A model generated the notes under the pieces. That model was not told the origin of the DNA. It was given only the letters and a program-made list of their open reading frames with translations, and did not search any database. A stretch of 64,000 nucleotides of DNA from Dysgonomonadaceae bacterium zrk40. GTDB lineage: Bacteria > Bacteroidota > Bacteroidia > Bacteroidales > Dysgonomonadaceae. Positions 43,234 through 51,525 of this stretch are shown here, in pieces. Position 1 is the stretch's first letter. Each line of letters begins with the position of its first letter. Both the position numbers and the translations under genes were made by a program. The stretch spans positions 1,860,001-1,924,000 of the forward strand of contig CP070276.1 in NCBI GenBank assembly GCA_016916535.1, given 5' to 3'.

Positions 43234-44875
43234 AGGGTCTGCTTATTAAATCCTAATCAGGCACACAATTTCATTTGTGGCCCGAGTGGATAAATGTTTA
43301 TATTTCTCACTTTCATCAGTTTCAATAGTAACGAGACAAAATAAGACAAGGGAATATCCCTCATATGTCGGATCAGGTTCATCACAAAAATGATAGCCCC
43401 TATCCAACTGTTTGATGTCGTGGCCAATCTGGCGCGGATATCATTTAAACCATATCCACGTTTCCCCTGACCAAACTTTCCTTCAACCTGATTGCGTTCC
43501 GCCGCCTCTCGTCGCTCTTTACGTTTTTGGTATCTGCTCTTGATCTCTTTTATCGGTTTTCGTCCCAGTGGTTCCCCGGTGTAGCGGATTCTTTTCTCTT
43601 TCAAAAACCGTCTGTTCTCCCGGGTGAGATAAATCTTATCCACCTGAACCAGCTCCGGGTATTTCCCTGTCAGTTCCCTAAAGCGTTCGACCTGTGCCTG
43701 AAGATCCTGCCCCTCGTTAAAGGCATCCCAGTCAAAATGATCCACCCTGGCATATCCATCCAGCAGGCTGATGTTGATCTTGGCGCCAAACTCCGTCTTG
43801 GCCTTGGCCTTGCCACGCACGATGGGACGTACATGCGGCTGATGAATGCTCACGATGCGATCTTCTACTTGATGGCTCTTCTTCTTGTACATTGTCTCCT
43901 GTTGTTCCAGCAGATGCTGGATAACAAAAAAATATTTCAGTTGCCGCCTGTCAAAAGGAACCGGTTCATCCTTTATGGTGTCCAGCATCTCATTGATAGT
44001 CCGTACATCCCGCTTCAGGTAGTTGATTTGCTTGCGTATCGCTTGTCTTAAAACGTTGGCAGGTTTTCTCTTCATCTTCGATACATTCAAAAAATCCTTG
44101 CGTGCAACCCTTCTGTATGTACGGGGTTTATCTTTAATACCCAGTTTTAAACACAACTCATCAATCAACTCCTCGGCCTTTTGACGACTCTCGTTCAGCA
44201 GATCCAGATCGGTGGGATACTTGATATCCGCATCACAGACCGTTGCATCCAATTGAAGCTTCCCCTTGTTCCCGGGATGTGGATCAGGGTCGTCATCATT
44301 ATCATCTTCTTCATCCTTCGTAACCGTGTCAGCCTTTTCTTGTTTTGTCCCGGCTTTCAGCTTCAACCCTTTTCTTATTAAATCGTCTGTCAATGATTCA
44401 AAGACATCCAGATCAATGCGTTTCCTGATGGAAACCAGCAGCGAGGGCGTCATTACCTGTTCATAAGTGAAAGCTTCGAGTCCAAGAAAATACTGCATGT
44501 AGGGATTCTCCTGGATCATCTCTATCACACCGCGATCGTCCGTCTTCATGATGTGCTTGATGATGATCACTCCCAGCACAAGCCTGGCATCCTTGGTGGG
44601 GGCACCACGGTTGCTCTTGAAGTTCTTGTAGTAAAGCCGGGCGAACTCTTCCCAGGGAACTATTTTTGAAAGAACAACCCACCGGTTATTCTCATCCAGT
44701 TTTGCCTCAAAAGGCATCTTGAACTCGGATATTGAAAGCTGTCTGGAGCTCTTGTATCGTATCATAAAATGCAAGGTTTATGAAGTAAAAATACTCAATT
44801 TCTTGCAGTTATGCAAATTTTATATCGTTTAATTTGCTGATTTTCAGAATAAATATCTATTATTCAGCAGACCCT
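43234..44875 (-). mobile_element. Insertion sequence, IS5/IS1182-like, 1,642 bp, flanked by ATTT duplication
   Basis: The ends are perfect 10-bp inverted repeats: AGGGTCTGCT (43234-43243) and AGCAGACCCT (44866-44875). A 4-bp direct repeat ATTT flanks them (43230-43233 and 44876-44879), the expected target duplication. One intact transposase gene fills the inside. The element lies between fucR and fucI, transcribed in their direction. Both ends and the gene are intact, so it is probably a recent and possibly active insertion. Confidence 0.9.
43257..44765 (-). CDS. IS5/IS1182-type DDE transposase
   Basis: 502 residues. The N-terminal DUF772 domain is seen in GAPTKDARLVLGVIIIKHI and ENPYMQYFLGLEAF. 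The DDE core includes KLQLDATVCDADIKYPTDL (first Asp), LVQVDKIYLTRENRRFL (second Asp) and RNQVEGKFGQGKRGYG (Glu). An acidic linker of Asp/Glu around residue 155 is unusual. No frameshift or stop is present. ATG 44765 is chosen over a TTG nine bases upstream. No terminator is seen before fucI. Confidence 0.9.
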   Translation of the reverse strand: MIRYKSSRQLSISEFKMPFEAKLDENNRWVVLSKIVPWEEFARLYYKNFKSNRGAPTKDARLVLGVIIIKHIMKTDDRGVIEMIQENPYMQYFLGLEAFTYEQVMTPSLLVSIRKRIDLDVFESLTDDLIRKGLKLKAGTKQEKADTVTKDEEDDNDDDPDPHPGNKGKLQLDATVCDADIKYPTDLDLLNESRQKAEELIDELCLKLGIKDKPRTYRRVARKDFLNVSKMKRKPANVLRQAIRKQINYLKRDVRTINEMLDTIKDEPVPFDRRQLKYFFVIQHLLEQQETMYKKKSHQVEDRIVSIHQPHVRPIVRGKAKAKTEFGAKINISLLDGYARVDHFDWDAFNEGQDLQAQVERFRELTGKYPELVQVDKIYLTRENRRFLKEKRIRYTGEPLGRKPIKEIKSRYQKRKERREAAERNQVEGKFGQGKRGYGLNDIRARLATTSNSWIGAIIFVMNLIRHMRDIPLSYFVSLLLKLMKVRNINIYPLGPQMKLCA

Positions 44876-44892
44876 ATTTATAATTGTTTTTG

Positions 44893-45876
44893 TTAATAGG
44901 AATTTCGTTCTGTAATGGTCGTTGGTAAATATGTCTGAATTGGTTCTCCCGAAGTCACAAATGCTGCTGCCAGTTCTCCCATGCGACGAAAGTCAATGCT
45001 GATGCTGGAGATGCCGACATCTATCACTTCATAAAAAGGATTTTCATTGTACGCCAGCAACCCATAATCATATTTCATGCGGAGCTTTTCTTTACGTCCC
45101 TGCTTGATGATGTTCACGATGTCCTCCTGTTTGATGACCAGATAGAAGGAATTGCTGCTGATGGTACTCTCTTCATTCACCTCATCCAGGATCTCAAAGT
45201 CGAAATCATTGTCGATACAAAACTTACTGAAGTACTCTTTGCTACTGGCGGGATGTTTGTGACTCTTGTTAAATACAAAATATAGTTTTCGGTAGTTGCA
45301 AAGACGATCCTTAATACTTTCCAGCGCTTGGTAAAGTGCTTCGTCGAAATCCTGACAGAGATAGGAGAAATCATCTTTGGCAAATTTCCCAAAATCGAGC
45401 AGGAGCAATTTCTTCTTGTCCAGTTTTCCCAATGAATCCGCAAAATTCTCATTGTGGTAGTTCATGACAATGTAATGGTTGTACATGCCAGCTGAATCGT
45501 CGATAATCTGATTGAAGAGCTGTTCGTTGTATTGGTGAAACCAGAGATCGATGTGGTAGTTGTCCGGAAGATTATTGCGAAGTGTGTTATAAAGTACCTC
45601 TTTGAATGGAGAATATTCATCCAGGAGCAATAGGATGTTCCTGTTGACAGACGAGACATAATAGTTTTTACCATGTACTGATTCTATAATCCCCCTATTT
45701 TTTAAATCAGAAAATGCCTTGAAAACTGTGTCGCGTGAAATGTGAAAATCTTTGCTCAATTGGTTGATGGAGGGAAGCTTGTCGCCATAATTCAATTCAC
45801 TGGAAGCGATTAAATTTTGGATATAATCTACCAGCTGTTGTACTTTCGAGTTTCTATTGGTAAATTGCAGGTTCAT
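44893..45876 (-). CDS. GntR-family regulator with sugar-binding-like domain, probable FucR
   Basis: 327 residues. An N-terminal GntR winged helix (about 8-75: KLPSINQLSKDFHISRDTVFKAF, abridged) is joined to a LacI-type periplasmic-binding-protein-like effector domain (80-327). In Bacteroides a GntR regulator named FucR precedes fucI and responds to L-fucose. Here the stop was about 28 bp before fucI until the insertion sequence separated them. It is most likely the repressor of this locus; by homology alone another sugar is possible. ATG 45876 is used because the upstream frame is low in coding character. Confidence 0.85.
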   Translation of the reverse strand: MNLQFTNRNSKVQQLVDYIQNLIASSELNYGDKLPSINQLSKDFHISRDTVFKAFSDLKNRGIIESVHGKNYYVSSVNRNILLLLDEYSPFKEVLYNTLRNNLPDNYHIDLWFHQYNEQLFNQIIDDSAGMYNHYIVMNYHNENFADSLGKLDKKKLLLLDFGKFAKDDFSYLCQDFDEALYQALESIKDRLCNYRKLYFVFNKSHKHPASSKEYFSKFCIDNDFDFEILDEVNEESTISSNSFYLVIKQEDIVNIIKQGRKEKLRMKYDYGLLAYNENPFYEVIDVGISSISIDFRRMGELAAAFVTSGEPIQTYLPTTITERNSY

Positions 45877-45891
45877 CTTAATTCGGTTTAT

Positions 45892-45911
45892 AGTACTGTG
45901 CTGTACTGTGC
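45892..45911. promoter_or_regulatory. Candidate operator in front of fucR
   Basis: TACTGTGC occurs twice (45894-45901 and 45904-45911), exactly 10 bp apart. The same bases hold an inverted repeat AGTAC-N6-GTACT (45892-45907). It lies 16 bases upstream of the fucR ATG, where an autoregulating repressor would bind. Confidence 0.45.
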
Positions 45912-46021
45912 TAGCCGACTGTAAAAATAGAATCAAACTTGCAACAAAAAAAATGATCCGATATGTTGTGCAACACATCAGATGAAATCTTATTGATGTG
46001 GGGGGGGCGATTGCAACGCTC

Positions 46022-46067
46022 CAAAAAGCAACCGACCGGACGCTTCACAGTGTCCGGCCGGTTTTTG
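46022..46067 (-). terminator. Terminator after the NigD-like gene
   Basis: A stem of 11 bp with one mismatch (46031-46041 with 46052-46062, GC-rich) lies between an A-run (46023-46027) and a T-run (46062-46066). It can terminate the minus-strand NigD-like gene and shields fucR. Confidence 0.75.
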
Positions 46068-46122
46068 GAAAATCAAAAAGTCATATAAGAAATAGAACTA
46101 TTGTCTTGTGGTTTTTTTTTAT

Positions 46123-46857
46123 TTAATAGTATTCATCTGATGAGATTACGGGTATCGGGATCTCGGTGCGTGTGTTGACCGAAGCCTCGTTGTACCTGTA
46201 AATCACATCATATGTGACATCTTTATCCCACTCTTTCACTTTCACGGACAACAAAACCGAATCTGCAGTACTGCTTCTCAGAGGTTTCAGATCGAAGCAG
46301 ACAAACCCTTCGAAAAGTTTTGTACGGTCGCTCTGGTAAGCGTTGTGACGGAATTCCAAATTGATAGGGTCATCCGATGATACTGCCGAGGCACTGTTTT
46401 TTACAAGGTTGATGGCATGTGGTTTCACTCCACCGTAATTGAACATGAAAGAGACGTTGAGGTAATCACCCCCTACCCATACCGCATTTGACTTCACCGG
46501 GTCATTGCCGATGCTATCGGCATTCTCAGCGTTCAGTTCAATTACATCTTTGGTAAGAATGTTCCATATGTCATTCACCTTCACGTAATGGTCGTAACCG
46601 CTTTGTGCATCAGAGAGGATGGTGTAGTTCAGAAATACTCTCTGGTTGAAGGTGGGATTGTAGGGTACTGCACTGGCGGCAGGCCAAAGCCTTTTGCCGT
46701 TGTCCAGCAACAGTGAATATGCATCCTCTCCTTCGGGGTTCACGGTTGCTATGTCGATTCCGAAACTTCCAAGTGAATGAGAATTGTCGTCACATGAAAC
46801 CATTGCCAGTAAGATACCGGCCGACACTAAAGTAAATGTCAAAAGCGTTTTCCTCAT
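46123..46857 (-). CDS. NigD-like lipoprotein
   Basis: 244 residues. The lipoprotein signal ends in MVSC (Cys 22) followed by Asp-Asp-Asn, an acidic stretch like Bacteroidota surface-export signals. The rest is beta-rich with Bacteroidales NigD features (NPEGEDAYSLLLDNGKRLWP, abridged). NigD relatives lie in bacteriocin-associated operons in Prevotella, but their function is unknown. It is alone, with its own terminator. Confidence 0.78.
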   Translation of the reverse strand: MRKTLLTFTLVSAGILLAMVSCDDNSHSLGSFGIDIATVNPEGEDAYSLLLDNGKRLWPAASAVPYNPTFNQRVFLNYTILSDAQSGYDHYVKVNDIWNILTKDVIELNAENADSIGNDPVKSNAVWVGGDYLNVSFMFNYGGVKPHAINLVKNSASAVSSDDPINLEFRHNAYQSDRTKLFEGFVCFDLKPLRSSTADSVLLSVKVKEWDKDVTYDVIYRYNEASVNTRTEIPIPVISSDEYY

Positions 46858-46998
46858 ATGAAATCACTCGATGATTACTAATTGAAAGATGCATGAATTG
46901 TATAAAACGTTGCACCGTAAAGAGAGAAAAAAGAGTGATTAACAAAGATTAACATGATCTTATGAGGCAGCAATCATACAAACTCGGACAGCGGCTTA

Positions 46999-48837
46999 CT
47001 AACCGTTTGGGTAGAGTTTGCGTATCAGGTCCGGACGGTTCATCTTTTTAAGGGCGCGGATGATCTGTTGCTTATTACGCCGGTCATGCCAGAAGAAGAA
47101 CTGTCGTTGTCCATTTTTCTCTTCCTTAGTGATGGCGGTGTAGACCGGTTTGAGCGTGTAGGGATGAAAGCCGGTATAGTAGATCTCAGTGGCAAGGGTC
47201 ATGGGTGAGGGGGTGAAATCCTGTACCTGTTCCAGTTTGAAATGCAAGTTCTTGGTGATCGCGGCAAGCTCTGCCATGTCTTCTTCGCTGCATCCAGGAT
47301 GGGACGAGATGAAATAGGGAATCAGTTGTTGGTTGAGTCCCTCTTTGCGGTTCACCTCGTCAAAGATTGCCTTGAACCGGTAGAAGAGTTGGAAGGAGGG
47401 CTTCCGCATCAGTGACAATGTCGCATCTGAAGTGTGCTCGGGTGCAACTTTCAGTCTCCCCGACACGTGGCGGGTGATCACTTCCCGCAGATAGCTTTGT
47501 GCGGAGTTGCGATCAGTGGTATCAGCTCCTTCTTGCAGCAACATGTCGTAACGGATTCCACTGCCGATAAACGATTTTTTTATACCGGGAATGGTGTCGA
47601 CCGACCGGTAGATATCGAGCAGGGGAGCGTGGTTGGTGTTGAGGTTGAAGCATACCTTTGGAAAGATGCAGGAGGGGCGTTTGCATTTCTCGCAGATGGA
47701 GAGATCCTTTCCTTGCATCCGGTACATATTGGCCGAGGGGCCACCCAGGTCACTGATGTATCCCTTGAATCCCGGCATCCGGGTGATTTTTTTCACCTCT
47801 TCGAGCACCGATTTCTTTGATCTGGATGCGATAAACTTGCCCTGATGGGCAGAGATGGTGCAGAAAGCACAGCCGCCGAAACAGCCCCGATGCAGGTTGA
47901 CCGAGAACTTGATCATCTCGTAAGCCGGGATCTGTTTTTCACGATACTTGGGATGGGGTAGGCGGGTATAGGGGAGGTCATAGGAGGCATCAATCTCCGC
48001 TTCGTTCATCGGCGGAAAGGGTGGGTTCACCACGAGCATCTCTCCCCCCACCTCTTGAAGGATGCGGGCCGCATGTAAACGGTTCGACTGCTCCTCAACC
48101 ACCCGGAAGTTGCGAGCCTGGTTGATCTTCTCCTGAAGGCATTCCTCGTGGGAGAAGAGAGTCACCTCCTCCTCGAAGGGGTTTGGGGGTATGTTTGTTC
48201 CGGAACAGAGGAAAGCTGTCTGGGGTATCTCCCTGATTTCATTCATGCTTTTTCCTCTTTTCAGTTCAGCGATCAACTGACGCAGCGGTTGTTCCCCCAT
48301 TCCGTAGATCAGCATATCGGCACCCGTCTCTGCCAGAATCGTTTTGTGCAGGGAGTCATCCCAGTAATCGTAGTGCGTCACCCTTCTCAGAGAAGCTTCA
48401 ACGCCGCCCAGCACGACAGGTACTTCGGGAAAGAGTTGTTTCAGAATTTGGGTGTATACCGTTACTGCCCGGTCGGGACGCATGTCGGAGCGCCCGTCGG
48501 GGGTGTAGGCATCGTTCGAGCGGAGCCGTTTGTTGGCAGTATAGTGGTTGATCATCGAGTCCATCACGCCGGCGGTCACGGCAAAGAAGAGGCGGGGTCT
48601 GCCCAGTTTTTTGAAGTCACGCAGGTCATCCCGCCAATTGGGTTGCGGTACGATGACCACCCGCAATCCCTCACTCTCCAGCAGTCGTCCAATCACGGCG
48701 GTGCCGAAGGAAGGATGATCCACGTAAGCATCTCCCGAGAAGAGGATCACGTCAGCTTCCTCCCACCCGCGGAGCAGCATCTCTTTTTTGGTAGTGGGCA
48801 GCCAGTCGGTTAGCTGCAGGTTTTTCTCCTCTTTCAT
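46999..48837 (-). CDS. YgiQ-family radical SAM protein
   Basis: 612 residues. An N-terminal cobalamin-binding-like region (UPF0313, about 20-200) precedes a radical SAM domain with the cluster motif CFGGCAFC (about 322-329, CxxxCxxC). The substrate is unknown for the family. It overlaps the upstream sulP gene by four bases (ATGA), so it is co-translated with it. Confidence 0.92.
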   Translation of the reverse strand: MKEEKNLQLTDWLPTTKKEMLLRGWEEADVILFSGDAYVDHPSFGTAVIGRLLESEGLRVVIVPQPNWRDDLRDFKKLGRPRLFFAVTAGVMDSMINHYTANKRLRSNDAYTPDGRSDMRPDRAVTVYTQILKQLFPEVPVVLGGVEASLRRVTHYDYWDDSLHKTILAETGADMLIYGMGEQPLRQLIAELKRGKSMNEIREIPQTAFLCSGTNIPPNPFEEEVTLFSHEECLQEKINQARNFRVVEEQSNRLHAARILQEVGGEMLVVNPPFPPMNEAEIDASYDLPYTRLPHPKYREKQIPAYEMIKFSVNLHRGCFGGCAFCTISAHQGKFIASRSKKSVLEEVKKITRMPGFKGYISDLGGPSANMYRMQGKDLSICEKCKRPSCIFPKVCFNLNTNHAPLLDIYRSVDTIPGIKKSFIGSGIRYDMLLQEGADTTDRNSAQSYLREVITRHVSGRLKVAPEHTSDATLSLMRKPSFQLFYRFKAIFDEVNRKEGLNQQLIPYFISSHPGCSEEDMAELAAITKNLHFKLEQVQDFTPSPMTLATEIYYTGFHPYTLKPVYTAITKEEKNGQRQFFFWHDRRNKQQIIRALKKMNRPDLIRKLYPNG

Positions 48838-50558
48838 CTCTTTTCGTGATGTTTCTCTTTTTCCCTAAGTTCGTCGGCAAGTACCTCTGCCCTGGCTACC
48901 GCCAGGTGGATGTTGCCACAGATATTTTCCTCTCCTACGATACCGGGTATTTCTGACATGTTGAGGCTTGTGCGCAGGGTCTCGCTTACACCTGAGAGGA
49001 TTACCAGTATCTTCTCCTTACGGGAGTTACGGCAGAGGTTCTCGAGGTTGTTCAACCCGGTGGAATCGATAAAGGGTACCTTGCGCATGCGGATGATGCG
49101 TATGCGGTGATGGCTTCCGGTCTCGCGCATCAATTCATCGAACTTGTTGGCTACACCGAAGAAGAAGGGGCCATCAATCTCGTACACTTCCGTGTTGTGA
49201 GGCAGGTAAAGCACCTCCTCCTCCCGGTCGGCTGCATGTGATTCCATCTCTCTGGTGATGTCTATCTTTCCGGTGGTATGTCTTATCTGCGTACTTTCGT
49301 TGGTTCGTTTCAGGAAGGCGAAGACCGCCAGCAACAAACCCACTTCGATGGCGATGGTGAGGTCGAAGATGACTGTCAGCAAGAAGGTGGTGAGCAATAT
49401 GGCCATGGTCGATCGAGACTGTTTCAGGAGTGAGCGGAAGGTGCGCCACTCACTCATGTTGTAAGCTACCACCACAAGCACGCCGGCCAGGCAGGCCATT
49501 GGGATATGTCTGGTAAGATCACCCAGGAAGAGTACGATCAGCAACAATACAAGGGCATGAATAATCCCAGCCACCGGGGTGCGTCCCCCGTTGTTGATGT
49601 TGGTCATGGTGCGGGCAATGGCACCCGTGGCGGGGATTCCCCCGAAGAAGGGAGCGATGATGTTGGCAGCACCCTGTGCTACCAGCTCCATGTTTGAGTT
49701 ATGCTTTTTTCCTGTCACCCCATCGGCCACCGTGGCCGAGAGGAGCGACTCGATGGCACCCAGTATGGCGATGGTGAAGGCTGCAGGGAAGAGCATCCGG
49801 ACAGTCTCGAGGTTCAGCGATATCTGCTCCACAGCGGGTAGTTGCTTGTTGATCACAAACCGATCGCCGATGGTCTCTATGGCAATGCCGCCATACTGTT
49901 TCATCAACCAGGCAGCCACGGTGATCACTACAATGGCGATGAGTGATCCTGGTATCTTCTTCGATATCTTTGGAGTGAGCATGATGATGGCAATACTGGC
50001 CAGGCCGAGCAACAATGTCCAGCCATCCGTCGTGTCGAAATGCTGAAAGTAGATCACCCACTTCTCCAGAAAGCCTGAGGGTAGTTTAGGGGTGGTAAGG
50101 CCGAAGAGATCCTTGATCTGTGTGGAAAAGATGGTGAGGGCGATGCCACTGGTGAATCCCACCACAATGGGATAGGGGATGAATTTGATTACGCTGCCCA
50201 GCTTGAGGAAACCCATCATCAGAAGCATTGCACCGGCCAGTACCGTCGCGATGGCGAGCCCCTGTACGCCGTACTGCTCGACGATGCCGTAGACAATCAC
50301 GATAAAGGCACCGGTGGGACCCCCTATCTGGACAGTGCTGCCCCCCAGGAAGGAGATGATGAAACCGGCGATGATGGCTGTGTAGATCCCTTTTTCTGGC
50401 GTTACTCCTGAAGCGATTCCAAAGGCAATTGCCAGAGGCAATGCCACCACACCCACAATCAGACCGGACATTAAATCGGCCATGAACTTCTCCCTGTTGT
50501 AGGTTCTCAGGGTTTGAAAAAGCACCGGTTGGAAATCAGTAAGAAAATTGAAACGCAT
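48834..50558 (-). CDS. SulP-family anion transporter with STAS domain
   Basis: 574 residues: about 12-14 membrane helices (20-420) with ALPLAIAFGIASG and GGSTVQIGGPTGAF near the substrate site. A cytosolic STAS domain (about 445-555: IRMRKVPFIDSTGLNNLENL, abridged) follows. It transports sulfate, bicarbonate or a dicarboxylate; the substrate cannot be fixed from sequence. Confidence 0.9.
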   Translation of the reverse strand: MRFNFLTDFQPVLFQTLRTYNREKFMADLMSGLIVGVVALPLAIAFGIASGVTPEKGIYTAIIAGFIISFLGGSTVQIGGPTGAFIVIVYGIVEQYGVQGLAIATVLAGAMLLMMGFLKLGSVIKFIPYPIVVGFTSGIALTIFSTQIKDLFGLTTPKLPSGFLEKWVIYFQHFDTTDGWTLLLGLASIAIIMLTPKISKKIPGSLIAIVVITVAAWLMKQYGGIAIETIGDRFVINKQLPAVEQISLNLETVRMLFPAAFTIAILGAIESLLSATVADGVTGKKHNSNMELVAQGAANIIAPFFGGIPATGAIARTMTNINNGGRTPVAGIIHALVLLLIVLFLGDLTRHIPMACLAGVLVVVAYNMSEWRTFRSLLKQSRSTMAILLTTFLLTVIFDLTIAIEVGLLLAVFAFLKRTNESTQIRHTTGKIDITREMESHAADREEEVLYLPHNTEVYEIDGPFFFGVANKFDELMRETGSHHRIRIIRMRKVPFIDSTGLNNLENLCRNSRKEKILVILSGVSETLRTSLNMSEIPGIVGEENICGNIHLAVARAEVLADELREKEKHHEKR

Positions 50559-50578
50559 AACCTAATCATTAATCGCTG

Positions 50579-50586
50579 CAAAGATA
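50579..50586 (-). promoter_or_regulatory. -7 promoter box for sulP-ygiQ
   Basis: TATCTTTG on the minus strand, 20 bases before the SulP ATG. Confidence 0.55.
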
Positions 50587-50675
50587 GGCAATTTTATTTT
50601 GCATTTGCTTTCAAGAGGGCTGATTTTCAGAAAAGAGGGGGAGTCAACTCGGGAAGGAGAGGAGATTTGTGCCGA

Positions 50676-51320
50676 TTAAATGTTTCCCTGTTCCACCATG
50701 ACGCAGACCCGCTCGGTCACACGATCCTCCCCATAAGGGTTGTAACGGGTCTTAAGGCTGTTGCCGAACAGGCCGGCAAAGACATTGTAGGTCCACGCTT
50801 TGAAGCTACCCATAAAGGCATCGATGATGTGGTAGGAGGAGGAGTTGGTCTCCCGGTCTACCAACTTCATGAGCAGCTGTCCCTGGGAGCGGGTCAGCTT
50901 CTTCATCTTGGGCGTATATTGATCCATCAGATATTTCTCCATCTGGTTGAGGTGATCCTGTCGGGTCTTGTCGTCGGGGAGTGTCTCCATGTATTCATAG
51001 GTCTCGGTGATGATACCGGCAATTTGCTTGGCATAAGGGAGTGTTTTCTTAACATCACGTACCAGCTTGGTGTAAGCAATCTTATCCTTGTTACTGCGGA
51101 AGCGGATCGGAGAGTATTTCACGAAATCGGTCAGCCACATGCAGGCCACCGTGTCTCCTTCTATGACTACCGCTGGGTAGACGTTCGGCATCAAGAAGAT
51201 CGTAGAGACAGGGCCGTTATTCTCCGGGTTGATGTTAGCAGCATAATAATCCTGGCCGATACTGTTTAAAGGCATCAGCTGAACAACAAGACCGATGAGT
51301 ATGGAGTAGCGAGCATTCAT
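50676..51320 (-). CDS. DUF4294 protein
   Basis: 214 residues with a signal peptide (1-22, NSIGQ). The family region is VVIEGDTVACMWLTDFVKYSP and DVKKTLPYAKQIAGIITETYEYM-like helices (about 90-130), a small globular exported protein with no membrane anchor. Function is unknown. Confidence 0.8.
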   Translation of the reverse strand: MNARYSILIGLVVQLMPLNSIGQDYYAANINPENNGPVSTIFLMPNVYPAVVIEGDTVACMWLTDFVKYSPIRFRSNKDKIAYTKLVRDVKKTLPYAKQIAGIITETYEYMETLPDDKTRQDHLNQMEKYLMDQYTPKMKKLTRSQGQLLMKLVDRETNSSSYHIIDAFMGSFKAWTYNVFAGLFGNSLKTRYNPYGEDRVTERVCVMVEQGNI

Positions 51321-51327
51321 TTCACCA

Positions 51328-51335
51328 CAAAGATA
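51328..51335 (-). promoter_or_regulatory. -7 promoter box for the DUF4294 gene
   Basis: TATCTTTG on the minus strand, 7 bases before the ATG, implying a very short leader. Confidence 0.5.
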
Positions 51336-51496
51336 TATGCATTGTTTTATTTCGTCGCTTCAAATCACGTTAAGTGTCGTTAATTAAGATCCCTATTTTT
51401 AGATTGTTAAGAAAATAGGTATGACGTAAAAATGAAATGAGCGATGCAGTTTATCAAAAAAATTAAGAATTTCGCGGTCATGTTTCAGAAAAAACG

Positions 51497-51504
51497 TATA
51501 TTTG
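51497..51504 (+). promoter_or_regulatory. -7 promoter box for the acyl-CoA synthetase
   Basis: TATATTTG, overlapping a TTG at 51502 that would otherwise extend the gene; it supports ATG 51526 as the start. Confidence 0.55.
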
Positions 51505-51525
51505 AGAACACCAACACATAAGGAT

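Noticed and set aside
45963-45976. TGTTG-TG-CAACA inverted repeat about 90 bases before fucR
   Set aside because: Short arms and no second copy; the site at 45892-45911 is the better operator candidate.
46000-46007. Run of eight G upstream of fucR, possible phase-variable tract
   Set aside because: It lies outside any coding frame, about 125 bases before fucR, and is not placed between promoter elements I can recognise.
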